A stretch of 64,000 nt of DNA. Source: Cyanophora paradoxa (lineage: Eukaryota; Glaucocystophyceae; Cyanophorales; Cyanophoraceae). The position numbers and the translations under genes are program-made. The notes below the pieces were generated by a model. That model saw nothing but the letters and a program-made list of their open reading frames with translations, was not told the origin of the DNA and did not search any database. The DNA lies in the NCBI GenBank assembly GCA_004431415.1, contig QPMI01000015.1:372001-436000 (forward strand), read 5' to 3'. Below, one piece after another: positions 1 to 12,000 of this stretch. Every line of letters begins with the position of its first letter. The first letter of the stretch is position 1.

Positions 1-3000
1 TAGAAATACTAGAAACTATAGCTTGGTTTGGCTTGGCGGGAGCGGGGGAGGGGCCGGGGCGGGGCGGGCCTGGAAGTGGCCGAAGTCGAGGCGCGGCGTG
101 ACCTCCAGCTCCACCCGCCCCGACTGCACGTGCACCGGCACCTGCCCCCGGGGGGTGAGATGCCGAAGGAAGGAAGGAAGGGGGAGGAGAGGAGGGGGGG
201 TACCTCCATCTCGGCGTAGGGGGTCTTGACGAGGAGGACCGTCGCGAGACGGTCCATCGACGCCGTCGGCCGCAGCGTCAGCGTCACCCGCGCCGCGCGG
301 AACGCCTGCGGGCGAAATTGATCCTTGGGGGGGTGGAGTGGGGGGTACGGGCGCGCCTCGACGACGAGGCGGGAGGGCGTGACGTCGAGGTCAGGGAACG
401 GCTCCTTCAGCGTGATGTCCACCGGGTACTGGCGGAGAAGGGGGGGGGGTATCGAATCAATCTCACATTGTTGGGGAGAGGACGGAGTGCCGGGGGGGGG
501 GGAGTTGCAGGGGGGTACCTGGAGGTCGCCGACGTTGGAGAGCTCGAGCGAATCGTAGTACACGTTCCCGATGACTGCGGCGAAAGCCGTGAGGTGTACA
601 TCGAAGAAGAGAAGGAAGAGGCTCCGGAGAGGGGTGAGGGGTGGGGGTGGGGGCGGGGGCGGGCGGGGGGTACCGCAGGCGAGGAAGTCGGACTTGGACT
701 TGGAGAGGGTGAGGACGGCGTGGCGGCCCGTGCCCGTCACCTCCACCTTGAACCGGTCCACCTGCCCCCGCCCCCTCAGCTTCGATTCGTTTTCAACAGA
801 GTTAAGCTCGGTCCAAGGCTAGGCCATCGGGGGAGGAGGGGGCGCGCCTTGGTGCGGACGATGAGGCGGCCGACGAACTGGTCCTCGGAGGGGGGGTTGA
901 AGAGGACGGGCACGTCGAAGTGGCCCCCGGGGGGGATCTGCCGTGCCCCCCGCGGGAAGTCCTCCCCCTCCTGGGAGGCGAGGCGTGAGAGAGCGGCGGA
1001 AGAGCGCCGCGCCAAGCTGCCGCTGTCTCTAAATCTAACTCTGTCTCTTTGAGCGCTGCGCTGCGCTGTCCTAGACCCTTCGAAGCGCCGTCCCTCTCTG
1101 TCGAGCGCTATGAGGCATTCTCTGCCAAAAAGAGCGTTCTCCATCTCCATCTCTAACTCTGTGAGCGCCCGGCGGGCTGCTCTCTCTCTCTCTCTCCCAG
1201 ACCTTGAAGACGGGGGACTCCTCGAGGTGGATGGAGCGGATGGGGAGGTACGCCGTCCCCTCGTTCCGCAGCCGCACGCTCCCCACCGTCCACGCGTTCA
1301 TCTGCAGGCGGCGGCGGGACCGGTCACTGTCTGTCTGTCTCTCCCTCTGCGCCGCAGGAGAAGGAGAGAGCGGACCATGCAGCGGCCGAGCTCGTGGCGG
1401 AGGGCGGTGCCACACGCTAGGCGGTAGGCCCCGCCCCCGGCCAGCACCTGCGTCACATGGCGGCGGCGGCGGTTAACCACTGTGATCGGCCGCTTAAAGC
1501 TCAAAGCCAGCAAGCCGGCTTCTTCAAGTGTTGCAATTGGTTGTTTTTCAATTGTGATCGGCCGCTTAAAGCTTAAAGCCAGCCAGCCAGCTCGTTAGCC
1601 AGCTCGCTCGCTCGCACCTTGAAGCGGAGGGGGGCGGCGGTGAGGGGGTCGAAGAAGATGGGCTTGGCGGTGAGGCCCTCGCGGAGCGGGTGGAAGACGA
1701 AGTGGACGCGCACGGCGTCCCCCGTCTTCAGCTCCCCCTCCCGCGGGTCCACCGTCACCCCTGTGAAACGAGTAGAAGCGGTCGGTCAGAAACGGCGGCT
1801 CAGAAAAGGGTCAGAAAAGGCGGCTCAGAAAAGAAAAGGGTCGGAAACAAAAAAAAGGGCTCAGAAAAGGGTCGGAAGGGGCGGCGGCCGGGCTCCGAAG
1901 GGGTCAGTTAAGGCGGCTCGGAAGGACCAGTCAGAAAGGGCGGCTCAGAAGAGGGTCAGAAACAGAAGAGAAAGGGCGGCCGCCGGGCTCCGAAAGGGGT
2001 CAGGGAGGGTGGCTCCGAAGGCCAGGGCGGACCGGGGTTGTCGTTGCGGACGACGAAGCGGACGTCGAGGCCGCTCTCGTTGCGGAAGGTCCGCGACAGC
2101 GTCACGATCTCCCCTGCGCGAGACGTCTCAGCCCAGGAGGGCTTTGTCGAGGGGAGGGCGAGGGGAGGGCGGGGGCGGGGGCGGGCTATTTCAAGCTATT
2201 TTTGAGCGGCAAGGTAGCCGAAGGTAGCAGGCAGCTGCTAAGAGCATCCCGGGGGCCCTGACCTAGCAGCAACAACCGCAACCAGGCGAGATCCCAGCTT
2301 AGGAGAGCTTAGGTGCGGGGGTAGCGGGGGCGGGGGGCGGGGGCGGTGACCTAGGGGCAGCCAGCCGAAGTTGAGGGGCCCGGCGTCGTCGACGACGATG
2401 CGGACGTCCCGCGGCGCCAGCGAGAGGGGGATCCGGTACGGCTCCATTCCGGGGATCTGCGGGGGGCGGGGTCAGCCGGGCTGCTCTGAAGCTGCTACTG
2501 CTGCTGCGGTTGTGGGTTCCACCATTATTAAAGTGTTAGCTCCATGCTTGGAGAACTAGAAGTGTACGGCGGGGTCGGGTGGGGGAAAGCGAGCGCGGGG
2601 TGGCGCGCCTCGGCCTCGACGACGAGGGTGCCCTTGACGGGGCGCCCGACGCCCCACCCGAACCCGCCGGGGGCCGCTCCCACCCGCGCGGTCCGCAGCG
2701 TGACCGTCAGCGTGAGGTGCTGCGGCTCCTCGGGCCCCACGCGGCTCCGCGTGCCCCGCGGCGTCGCCTCCTCCCCGGCCCGCGGGCTCCGCGCCGCCGG
2801 GTCCTCCCCGGGGCCCCGCACCCGGGGCAGCAGCGCGCGCGCCGGCGAAACCATCACAAAGGGCGCGCCGTCCACGGGCCCGGCGGTGGGGACGCGGAGG
2901 GAGCGGCCCAGCGCCTCCTCGACCGTGAGCGCGCGGGCGCCGAAGGGCAGCGCGGCGTCGGCGGCTTGGGCGGCCTGCGCGGCGCCGGCGGCGAGGCGCG

Positions 3001-6000
3001 GGTCCAGCGCAGTGGCGGCCGCATCCCTCGCCTCCAGCGCCGCGTGCTGCCGCCCCGCGAGCGACGCCATCCGCTCGTCCGCCGCCGCCCCGGCCGCCTC
3101 CAGCCGCCGCGCCGCCGCCTCGGGCGCCCCCGCGGGGGCCGGGCGCACCTGCAGCGAAGTTTTGTTATTCTTAATAGAATTCATTGAAGGTTTAAGACCA
3201 GAACAGCTACGGATAACAGGGCGCACCTTCAGTGCGCTCTTCGTGGGGCCCTTCATGCTGGCGGAGCGGCTGAGGGCGAGCGGCGTGGCGCCGCCTGCAG
3301 GCGAGCCGCCGGCGGGGGGGCCGCCCTCCACCACCAGCTCCTCCGCGAGGGTCACCGTACGCGGCGGCGGCGGCGGCGCCGTTGGAGCCACGCCGGCGGC
3401 GAGGCCCTGGATCTTGACGGTGGTGGCGCGCCCCTGCTCCTCGAGCTTGCGCCGCCCCGCCGCGATCTCCCGCTGCACGAGCCGCTGCTGCGCCGCGAGC
3501 TCCGCCGCCGGCAGCGTCGTCGGCGTCTCCGGCCGCCCCGCGAAGAACGCCTGCCGCGGAGGGCGCTCAGAACAAAGGGGGCGCTATCCACGTCTAACGC
3601 CTGCGGCGAAACAGGCCTAGTCTAAAGCTGCTCGGAGCTGCCTGCGCACCTCGTGGAGCTGCTCGCCCTCGCGGGTGCGCCGCTTGCGCCGGCGCGCGTG
3701 CATCAGCCGCCGCGTCGCCTGCCGCGCCAGCCGCCACAGCGTCGGCCCGTCCCGCGCCGCCGGCGGCTCCTGCAGGCCCGCGCCTTAGACGGAGAAAGCA
3801 GGGCGGAGGCCGAGGGAACGGGAACGAGGAAGCCCTCCTATCGGATCGCCCTCGCACCTGGGCGAGGAGGACGAGGGCGGAGCGGAGGCGGGGGTAGTCC
3901 GGGAGGAGCAGGTACACGGAGGCAATCGCGCTGATCGTCCCCTCGTTGTACAGCGTCACGCTCCGCGTGTCTGCGCAGGCCCCTCACGATCAGCTTCTAT
4001 ATCGCATCCCAGGATAGCTGCACGCTTTGCTTCTAGTCGCCCATGTCCCAGCTCTAAATCCCAGCTATTCGCCTATGCTCCGGTTCTAAATCCAAAGTAA
4101 AATCCGGCTCAAACCCCAGTTCTTATGTTCCAGCTAATGTTCTTTGGGAGGGCGGAGGCGCGGGGCGCACAGGAGTGGCCGGCGGCGACCTCGCCGAAGT
4201 CGAGGTCGCCGCCGTGCAGGATGCGCATGACGCCCCCCGCGCCCCGCAGCGCCACCGCCCCGGAGTTGAAGTCGCTCTCCAGCTGCACCGCCCCTGCGCC
4301 CGCCCGCCCGACGCTCAGCTCGGCTCGGCTAGGCTAGGCTAGGCTCAGCCTCGGCATCTGGCTGTAGGCTCTGGCCCCGGACCTGCGACGGGGAGGGTGG
4401 AGTCGACGAGGATGCGGACGGGGAGGTCGACGGCCCCGCCCGGCTCGACCCGCGCCTCCGCCCGCTCCCCGAACTGCATCGAGGCCAGCAGCGCCCCCGC
4501 CGCCGCCCCCGCCGCCGACACCGAGCCCCGCCGCTCCCGCTGCGGGGTCTCCTGGGGGGTAGAGGAGGCGCGGAGGGCCTCGCCCCTGTACCCCAGCGCG
4601 GCGGACTCGGAGGGGAGGAGGAAGCGCCCCAGGGAGAAGCCCGGGGAGCTGCAGGAGGCTGTGAGGGAGAGGGGTACGGTGCCGGCGTTGGTGACGCGGA
4701 AGAGCTTGTGGAGGGGGGTGCGCAGGGGTACGACGCCGAAGTCGAGCTCGCCGGCGAGGGCGTCCCGGGGGGCCAGGAAGGCGGGGCGCACGTCGCCCGA
4801 GCCGCCCCGGCCCGAGACGGCGAGGCGGAGGGGGGTACCCTCCCAGAGGAGGGAGAGGGGGGCGAGCAGGAGCCGGTCGTCCCGCGGGGCGAAGCGGAGC
4901 AGCAGCTGCGCCGTCTGCCGCGGGGCGAGGAGGCCCGCCCTCGGCGTGACCTCCAGGGACCCCGGGAGCTGCCCTTCCGAATCAGGAGGAAAGGAGGGAA
5001 GAAAGGAAGGGGGGTGCGCGAAAGCGCGCCTTGTCGGGTATGTAGAAGTCGGCGGGGAAGGAGCCGGAGTTGACGAGGCGGAGGGATGCCAGCCGGGCCT
5101 CCCGCACGCTCACCGTCCCGAAGTCGAAGGCCAGGGCCCGGCCCTCCTTCTTCTTGGTCTTCTTGGAATCCCCACCGGACCCCGCCCCTGCAGGCACCTC
5201 TTCCTCCTCCTCCTCGTCCGGGGCGCGAGGGGCGAGGGGCAGGGGCCGGTTGTCCGGGCCAAGCAGCTCGAGCCTGCGGCGAGGACCGGAGCTAAGAAAC
5301 AGAGCAAAGCAGAGCGTAGCGAAATCAAAGAGCGGACTTGGGCTCGCCGCCGGAGCCGGCGAGGGTGAGGGCCTCGTAGCCCCCCGTGTGGTAGGCGCGG
5401 AGGGCGACGGAGACGGGCGGGGCGGCGCGGGGCGAGAAGGAGAGGAGGACCGAGGCCGAGGCCCCCGGCGCCAGGCTCCCCTCCCACGCGTCCACCTGTC
5501 CACGTCGCGATTAGATTTGATTTGATTTGATTAGATTTCATTTGATTAGATTAGATTCGATAAGAATTGATTCGGTTCGATTTGATTTGATTTGATTCGG
5601 TTCGATTTGATTTGATTGGATTGGATTCGGTTCGATTTGATTTGGTTTGATTTGATTCGGTTCAATTCGATTTGATTTAATTTGATTTGGTTTGGTTTGA
5701 TTCGGTTCGATTTGATTGGATTGGATTCGGTTCGATTTGATTTGATTTGATTCGGTTCAATTCGATTTGATTTGATTTGATTTGATTTGATTCGGTTCGA
5801 TTTGATTTGATTTGATTTGATTTGATTCGATTTGATTTGATTTGATTTGATTTGATTTGATTCGGTTCGAATCGATTTGATTTGATTTGATTTGATTCGG
5901 TTCGATTTGATTTGGTTTGATTTGATTCGGTTCGATTTGATTTGATTTGATTTGATTTGATTCGGTTCGATTTAATTTGATTCGATTTGATTTGATTTGG

Positions 6001-9000
6001 TTTGATTCGGTTCGTTTTAATTTGATTTGACTTGGTTTGATTTGATTTGATTTGATTTGATTTGATTTGATTTGATTTGATTTGATTTGATTTGAATTGA
6101 TCTGATTTGATTTGATTTGATTGGATTGGATTGGATTTTTAGATTAGATAAGATTGTGCCCCTGGCGACCACGCGGCCCTCGTGCACTTCCCAGCGCGGC
6201 GTTCCATCGGTACCCCTCGCACCTCGAAGCCGCGCTCCCAGAAGGGGGTCGTCCAGCGCTGCGCGGCCCGCCGCCGCCGCTCCTCCTCCCGCAGCCGCTG
6301 CTCCACCGCCAGGGCCTGCCCGCGGATGACACGTCAGGCGGGCCCGCCCCGCCTGGTACTTCTGCCTCGCCCGGCTCGCCTGGTACTTCTTGGAGGCGAA
6401 GTTGGAGGGGGTGGAGCCGGCGCCGGCGCCCGGGGTGGAGGGCGCCGCGAGGCTCCCCGCGAGTCCCAGCGCCCTCCGGCGCTTCGCGGGGGCAGGGCGG
6501 GGCGGGGCGAAAAGGTGAGGCAAAGGCTGCGCTGCGCGCCCCTCGCCCCTCTAGATCTCTGTACCCCCCCTCCCTCCCCTTACCTTGGCGAGGGCGAGGG
6601 CGAGGAGGTCCTCCTCGCCGCCGTCCCGCAGCGCCTCCAGCTCCTCCTGCTCCTCCTCCCGGAACTCTGCGAGGGGCGGGGGGGAGAGTGTTCTCTTCTC
6701 TTCTGTTTTGGATGGGGCGGGGCGGGCGGACCCTTGAAGTACTGGGACCAGTCCCCGCCGACGGGCTCGGGCCGCAGGTAGTAGTTCAGCGTCAGGTTGC
6801 CCCGGTTCCGCACCTGCGGATGATCGGATGAGCTAGAGCCAGCCGGCCGGCCCGGCCGGCCGGCCAGCCGGCCAGCGGGCCCCGGGGCGGGGCGGGACGG
6901 TTGGGGCGGACGGTGAGCTCGCGGGTGAAGTTGGCGCCGAGGCGGCAGCGGCCGAAGTCAAGGAGGCGCAGCGGCGTCCCCACCTCGAAGAGCACGTCGC
7001 CCCCGGAGCCTCTGCCCCCCGCCCCGCCGTCAGCCGCGCACGTCCCGCGGCGAGAACAGATCTAAGCAATCTAAGAATTGATCCGGGGCTAGCAGCACGC
7101 CCTGGGCGGGCGAGCACTGTGCGGGCGGGCGCGTGCGCGGGGCTTGGCGTGGCGGGGCGGGGCGGGGCGGGCGCACGCGACGGTGGAGGCGCGGGTCTCG
7201 AAGGCGTTGCGGAAGAGGAGCGTCGCCTTCGTGACCGCCCCGTACCTGCGGCGCGACGCGAGGCGGGGCGAGGCGAGGCTAGGCTCAGCAGGCGAGACAA
7301 GACACGAGATTGCTCGCGAGCCTCGTCACCCCGCGAGCCTAGCCTGGCGCGCGGGCCCGGGCCCAGCAGCGCGCCCCCTCCCGCCCTCCCGCCCCCCACC
7401 CGCCCCTCCCTGGGGGCGCACTCGCGGGGTACGAAGGTGAGGAAGAACTCCGTCGCCGCCGCCAGCGACCGCAGCGTCCCCTGCGCGCCCCCGAAGTCAG
7501 AGCCGCCCGTCCATCCCGCAAGACAAGGCGCCAAGTTCCTAGGCGCTGCGGGTGGGGCGCTGGGTCCGAGGCAGGGCGGAGCTGGGCGGGGCGGGGCGGG
7601 GCGGGCCTTGGCGGGGGTGATGGCGAGGACGCCCGGGTCGTAGGCCTCGTAGAGGCCCGCCACGTCCCGCCCCGGCCCCTCCTCCCCGGGCTCTTCCGAT
7701 GCTGCCGCCCCCTCCGCCAGCGGCGGCGCGCTGCCGAGAGAACGCTTAGAGCGAGAGGGGCTGGGGAGGAGGTGGAGGCGCACCTCTCGATCTCGGTGGC
7801 GGTGAGGCGCTTGGCGCCCCGCTCGCGCAGCTCCGTCGCCAGGCGGAACCAGCGCCGCCCCTGCCGCCACGCCCCGCGGTCGGGCGCCGGGCTAGGCGCG
7901 CTCCTCTCCTGCCAGGCGCCTTTCTATGGCCTCGGTGCCGGAATGGCCTCGGTGCCGGAACGGACGCCCTTCCCTACGTCCCACCTCTATCTCCTCCGCC
8001 TCGCACCTGGGGCCGGAGGGTGCCGGCGGCGGAGCGAGGGAGGCGGCGGACGAAGAGCATCTCGTAGGGGAGGTCCACGTCGCCCCTGTTCTCCACCACG
8101 AACACGTCCACCTGAAGAAGAAGCTTAGAAGGAGAATAAGAAGAAGGAGGGCGGGGCGGGGCGCGCCTGGGGCCGGCGGAGGCGGCAGACGCCGAAGTCG
8201 ACGTTCGGGAGGCTCGCGCTCGGCGCGAAGTCTGAGGACGGCGAAGGCGGCGTCAGGGCGGGGGCGAAGAAGGCTGAGGCTGAGGCTGAGGCTGGGAGGG
8301 CCGCACGGAGCTTGGGGGCGCCGACGGTCGCCCGCACCGCGATCGTGTACGTCCGCGCCTGCGCCGGGGCGCCGCGTTAGTTCGGAGGCGGGCGGGGGGG
8401 CGGGCGGGGGCGCCAAGGAGCTGGAGCGCGGGCCGGGGGCGTGCGTCGTCCGAAGACAGACTAAAACGGGCATCCCCCAAGAGAGCAGCAACCCAGGGAA
8501 GCGAAGGCAGGCGGGCGGGCGGGCCGGCGGGCTGGAGGGCGCGCGTCGTCCCGACCCGGCGCTCCGTCGGCCTATCTCCAGGACAAGACTCGCAAGCCCG
8601 CCCTAGCCAACGACCCCCCGCCCCAGTCTTCCCCAAGCGAGCAGCCAGCCAGGGAAGCCCAACCCCTGTCTCCCTCCCCTCATCCCCCCGGACCTTGGTG
8701 GTGGCGGTGTCCTCGCCGAGGGGCTTGACGACGACGCTCGCCGAGACGGGCGCGAGGGTCTTCGGGAAGACCAGCACGCGCAGCTTGCACGACGCGTTCG
8801 CCGGCACGCTGCGGGGGGCAGGGTCAGTCCCAGAAGCTCCCAGCAAAGCTTCCTAGCAAAGCTTAGATCTCTCTCTTATATCTCTTAGCTCTTAGGCTCC
8901 GGGCGGGCGGGGGGGCGGGGGGCGCACAAGAAGGCGTCCGCGGGGTCGACGGTGATGTTCGCCCCCGCCCGCGACGGGTTCACCACCTGCGAGTGGGGGC

Positions 9001-12000
9001 GGGCGGGGCCTCCCCCTCAGAATAGATGGGGGAAAGAAGGGAGGAAGGGGCGGGCCTCGGCGACGGCGGAGGCCTCGGCGGCGCCCAGGTTGTGCACGTC
9101 AATCTCCGCCACCGCCACGTCCTGCGAGCGAGGTCAGCAGGAAGCAGGCCGGGCCCCGCTCTTTCCTGTTTTCTATGGGCAGCCTCGGCTTTGGCTTCTA
9201 TGTCTTCCACGTCCGCTCAAGGGGGCTCTCCTATGACGCCTATCCATATATGTCGAACGGGGCGCAAAGCGGGCGGGGCGGGCGGGGCGGGCTCGCGCCT
9301 CGATGAGGATGCAGCCGAGGTCGGCGGAGGGGACGGGCACGTGCAGGTGCGGCATGCCGCCCGAGCCCTGATCGATCGGATCGGATCGGATCGGATCGGA
9401 TCGAGCGAACAGAACAGAACAGAGCAGGGCCGAAAGGAGCGCACGCCGACGACGAAGTGGAGGGGCTTGCCGGCGTGCCCGCGGGGCGCCCCCGTCGCCC
9501 GCCAGCGCACCGCGTACGCCGAGCGGTAGCGCTCCCCCGAGGGCGGCCGGAAGTGCACCCCGACCGTCAGCTGCGCGGCGCGGCGAGGCGGTGAGTGAGT
9601 GAGCCAGGTCTAAGACTGCGTGGAAGGCGGGGCGGGCGGGCGGGCGGGGGCGCTGCGCTGCGCGCGCTCGCCTTGCCCTTGGGGGCGACGGCGCCCCTGT
9701 CCGGCACCAGCACGAAGAGGTCCTCCCGCTGCCCTGCGCCGGGCCTCAGCGGGGCGAGGACCAGAGAGAAAGCGGCGCAGAGTGGGCGAGGAAAGAGAAG
9801 GAGGAAGTAGAATAGGCGTAGCGGACAAGATCTAGAGAGGAAGGAGGAAAAGGGTCGGAAGAGGGAGACAAGCCTAAGGTCCCAATCGCTCGCTCGCTCG
9901 CTCAGAAAGAGAGCGGCGCAGAAGGGTCGGAAGGGGGAAACGAGCGTAAGGTCCCACTCGCTCGCTCGCTCGCTCGCTCACCGGGGAGGTCGGACTCGAT
10001 CTCGAAGCGGCCCTCGACCAGCCCGTCGTTCTCCACGTCCAGCCGCGCGATCTGCGGGGGAGGGAGGGAGAGAGTCGGGGGCGCCCTCCCGGACGACGCG
10101 TAGTTGCGGGGGAAGGAAGTCGGGGGAGGCCGCGCGCCTTCTTGACGCCGATGCGGATGCAGCCGAAGTCGACGGCGGGGGCCGAGAGGCGCAGCGCCGC
10201 GCTCGCGCCCACCCCGGAGACCTGCGCGCCCGGCTCAGCGCTCAGCTGGGGCGGAGCCCCCGCACCCGCCTCCGCCCCTCCGCCCCCGCCGCTGCCCCCG
10301 CCTCTGCCCCAACTCTAGATGGATCTGCCCCCCGCCTCCGCCCCCGCCCCTGCCTCGCCCCCGCCCCCGTCCCTCTGCCTCGGCCCCGCACCTCGCAGAA
10401 CGCCTCGCCGAAGCCGTCGCCCGTGAGGAGCACCAGCCGCGCCGTGTACCGGTGCTGCGCCCCGCCCTTCAGGCCCCGGAAACGCGCTCCGGGGCCTCTA
10501 CTCTATCTTCTAATCGTCTGAAGGGGCCTCTACTCTTCTTGTTCTTTCGGCCCCGCCCCGCGCCCCCGATCGCGATGCAGCGACGCCCCGCGCACCTGCG
10601 CCAGCAGTGGCGCGCAGCGGAGCTCCACCTGCGGACGAGGGAAGGGGAGGGGGTAAGGGGCCAAGAAGGGCGGTGGGGGGCGGGCCGCGGCAAGCGGGGC
10701 GGGGCGCTGCGTGCCTTCGCCGACGCCTTGGGCTCGAGGCGGCCGGAGAGGGGGTGCACGGCGAAGCTGCTCGGGGGGACCTCCACCGCCGCCCCCGCCG
10801 CGTCCATCCTCACGCACTGCGCGAGCGGCTTCGGCCGGCAGGACGATGCAGACGGGCGGAAGGAGGGGGTACCTTGATCTCCTCGATGCGGAGAGCCCAA
10901 TCCATCGCCATGAAGCCTGAGGGGGGAGGAGGAGGTTGGAAGGGGTACGGTGGCGCCCGGGGGCCGGGTGCCGAAGGGGAGGAGGTACAGGTACGGGCGC
11001 ACCGGGGTTCATGATCTCGACGGGCATGCTCTAAGGAGGCGCGGGGGGGGCGCGGGGTCAGAGGCCGGAAATGGAAGATGCGCGAGGCGCGGGGGGGGGC
11101 AAGGGCGGGCCTTGGCGGCGGGGAGGGGTATGATGCCGAAGTCGACGGAGGGGGCGGCGAAGCGGAGCGGCGGCTGCACGGACCCCACGCACTGCGAACG
11201 AAGGGCCCCGTGAGAACGAGCAAGCAAGAAGGCGGGGCCCGCCCCCGGCGCCGGCGCCGGCGGGGCGCGCCTGCCATACGAAGGACTCGCGCGGCTCGGC
11301 GCCGGGCTCGTCCCGCGTCCACACGCTCAGCCGCGGCCTGAACTCGCCCTGAAAACAAATGAGCACACAGCGGGCAAGCGAACGAGCAAGGAAGGTAGAG
11401 TACCCCCGTGTCGGCCTGGAAGGAGAGGAGGAGGTGGAGGGTGCGGCCGGGGGCGAGGGAGGCCGGCAGCGCGAAGGGAGGCTCAAGCAGGTCCTCCGCC
11501 TGCGAGAGGGCGGGCGGGCGTGAGTGAGGGATGCGATCGAATCTGCCCGACGCGATCCAAACCACTCTGAAGTGATCGCTGGGCTCAGGTTCGAAGGCCC
11601 CCCCTCGGCGGTTCAAACTCTAGCTTATCCCATCTAGCCTACCCAAAAGTCCAAATCGTATCGTATTCAAGTTCTATCCGATCCGGGCGGGCGGGCTGCG
11701 GGGCACCTGCTCGTCGGGGTTGATGCCGGCCTGGAAGTCCGCCTCGTCCCAGTCCCCGTCCACCGCCCCGCCCTGGCCCCCCGGCCCCACCCCGTGAGTC
11801 GCGTCTGGGAGGGGTGGGCTGGGCGCCGACGGGCGGGCGCGGGCGCATGGCGTCTATGGGTTCGAAATGCGTTCGAAACCGAACGGAACTCAAAATCTAG
11901 GCGCTGGGCTTCGAGACGGGATGGGAGGGGGCCGGCGCACCTCGTCGCGGGCCTCGAGGCTCGCCTCGCGGGCGGCCGCCTCGCGGGCCGTGAGCGCGCG

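Noticed and set aside
9-1415. Plus- and minus-strand open frames of 60-250 codons across the left edge
   Set aside because: They are alternative frames over exons and introns of the large minus-strand gene. Only the frames with (D/N)FG and beta-strand patterns are kept.
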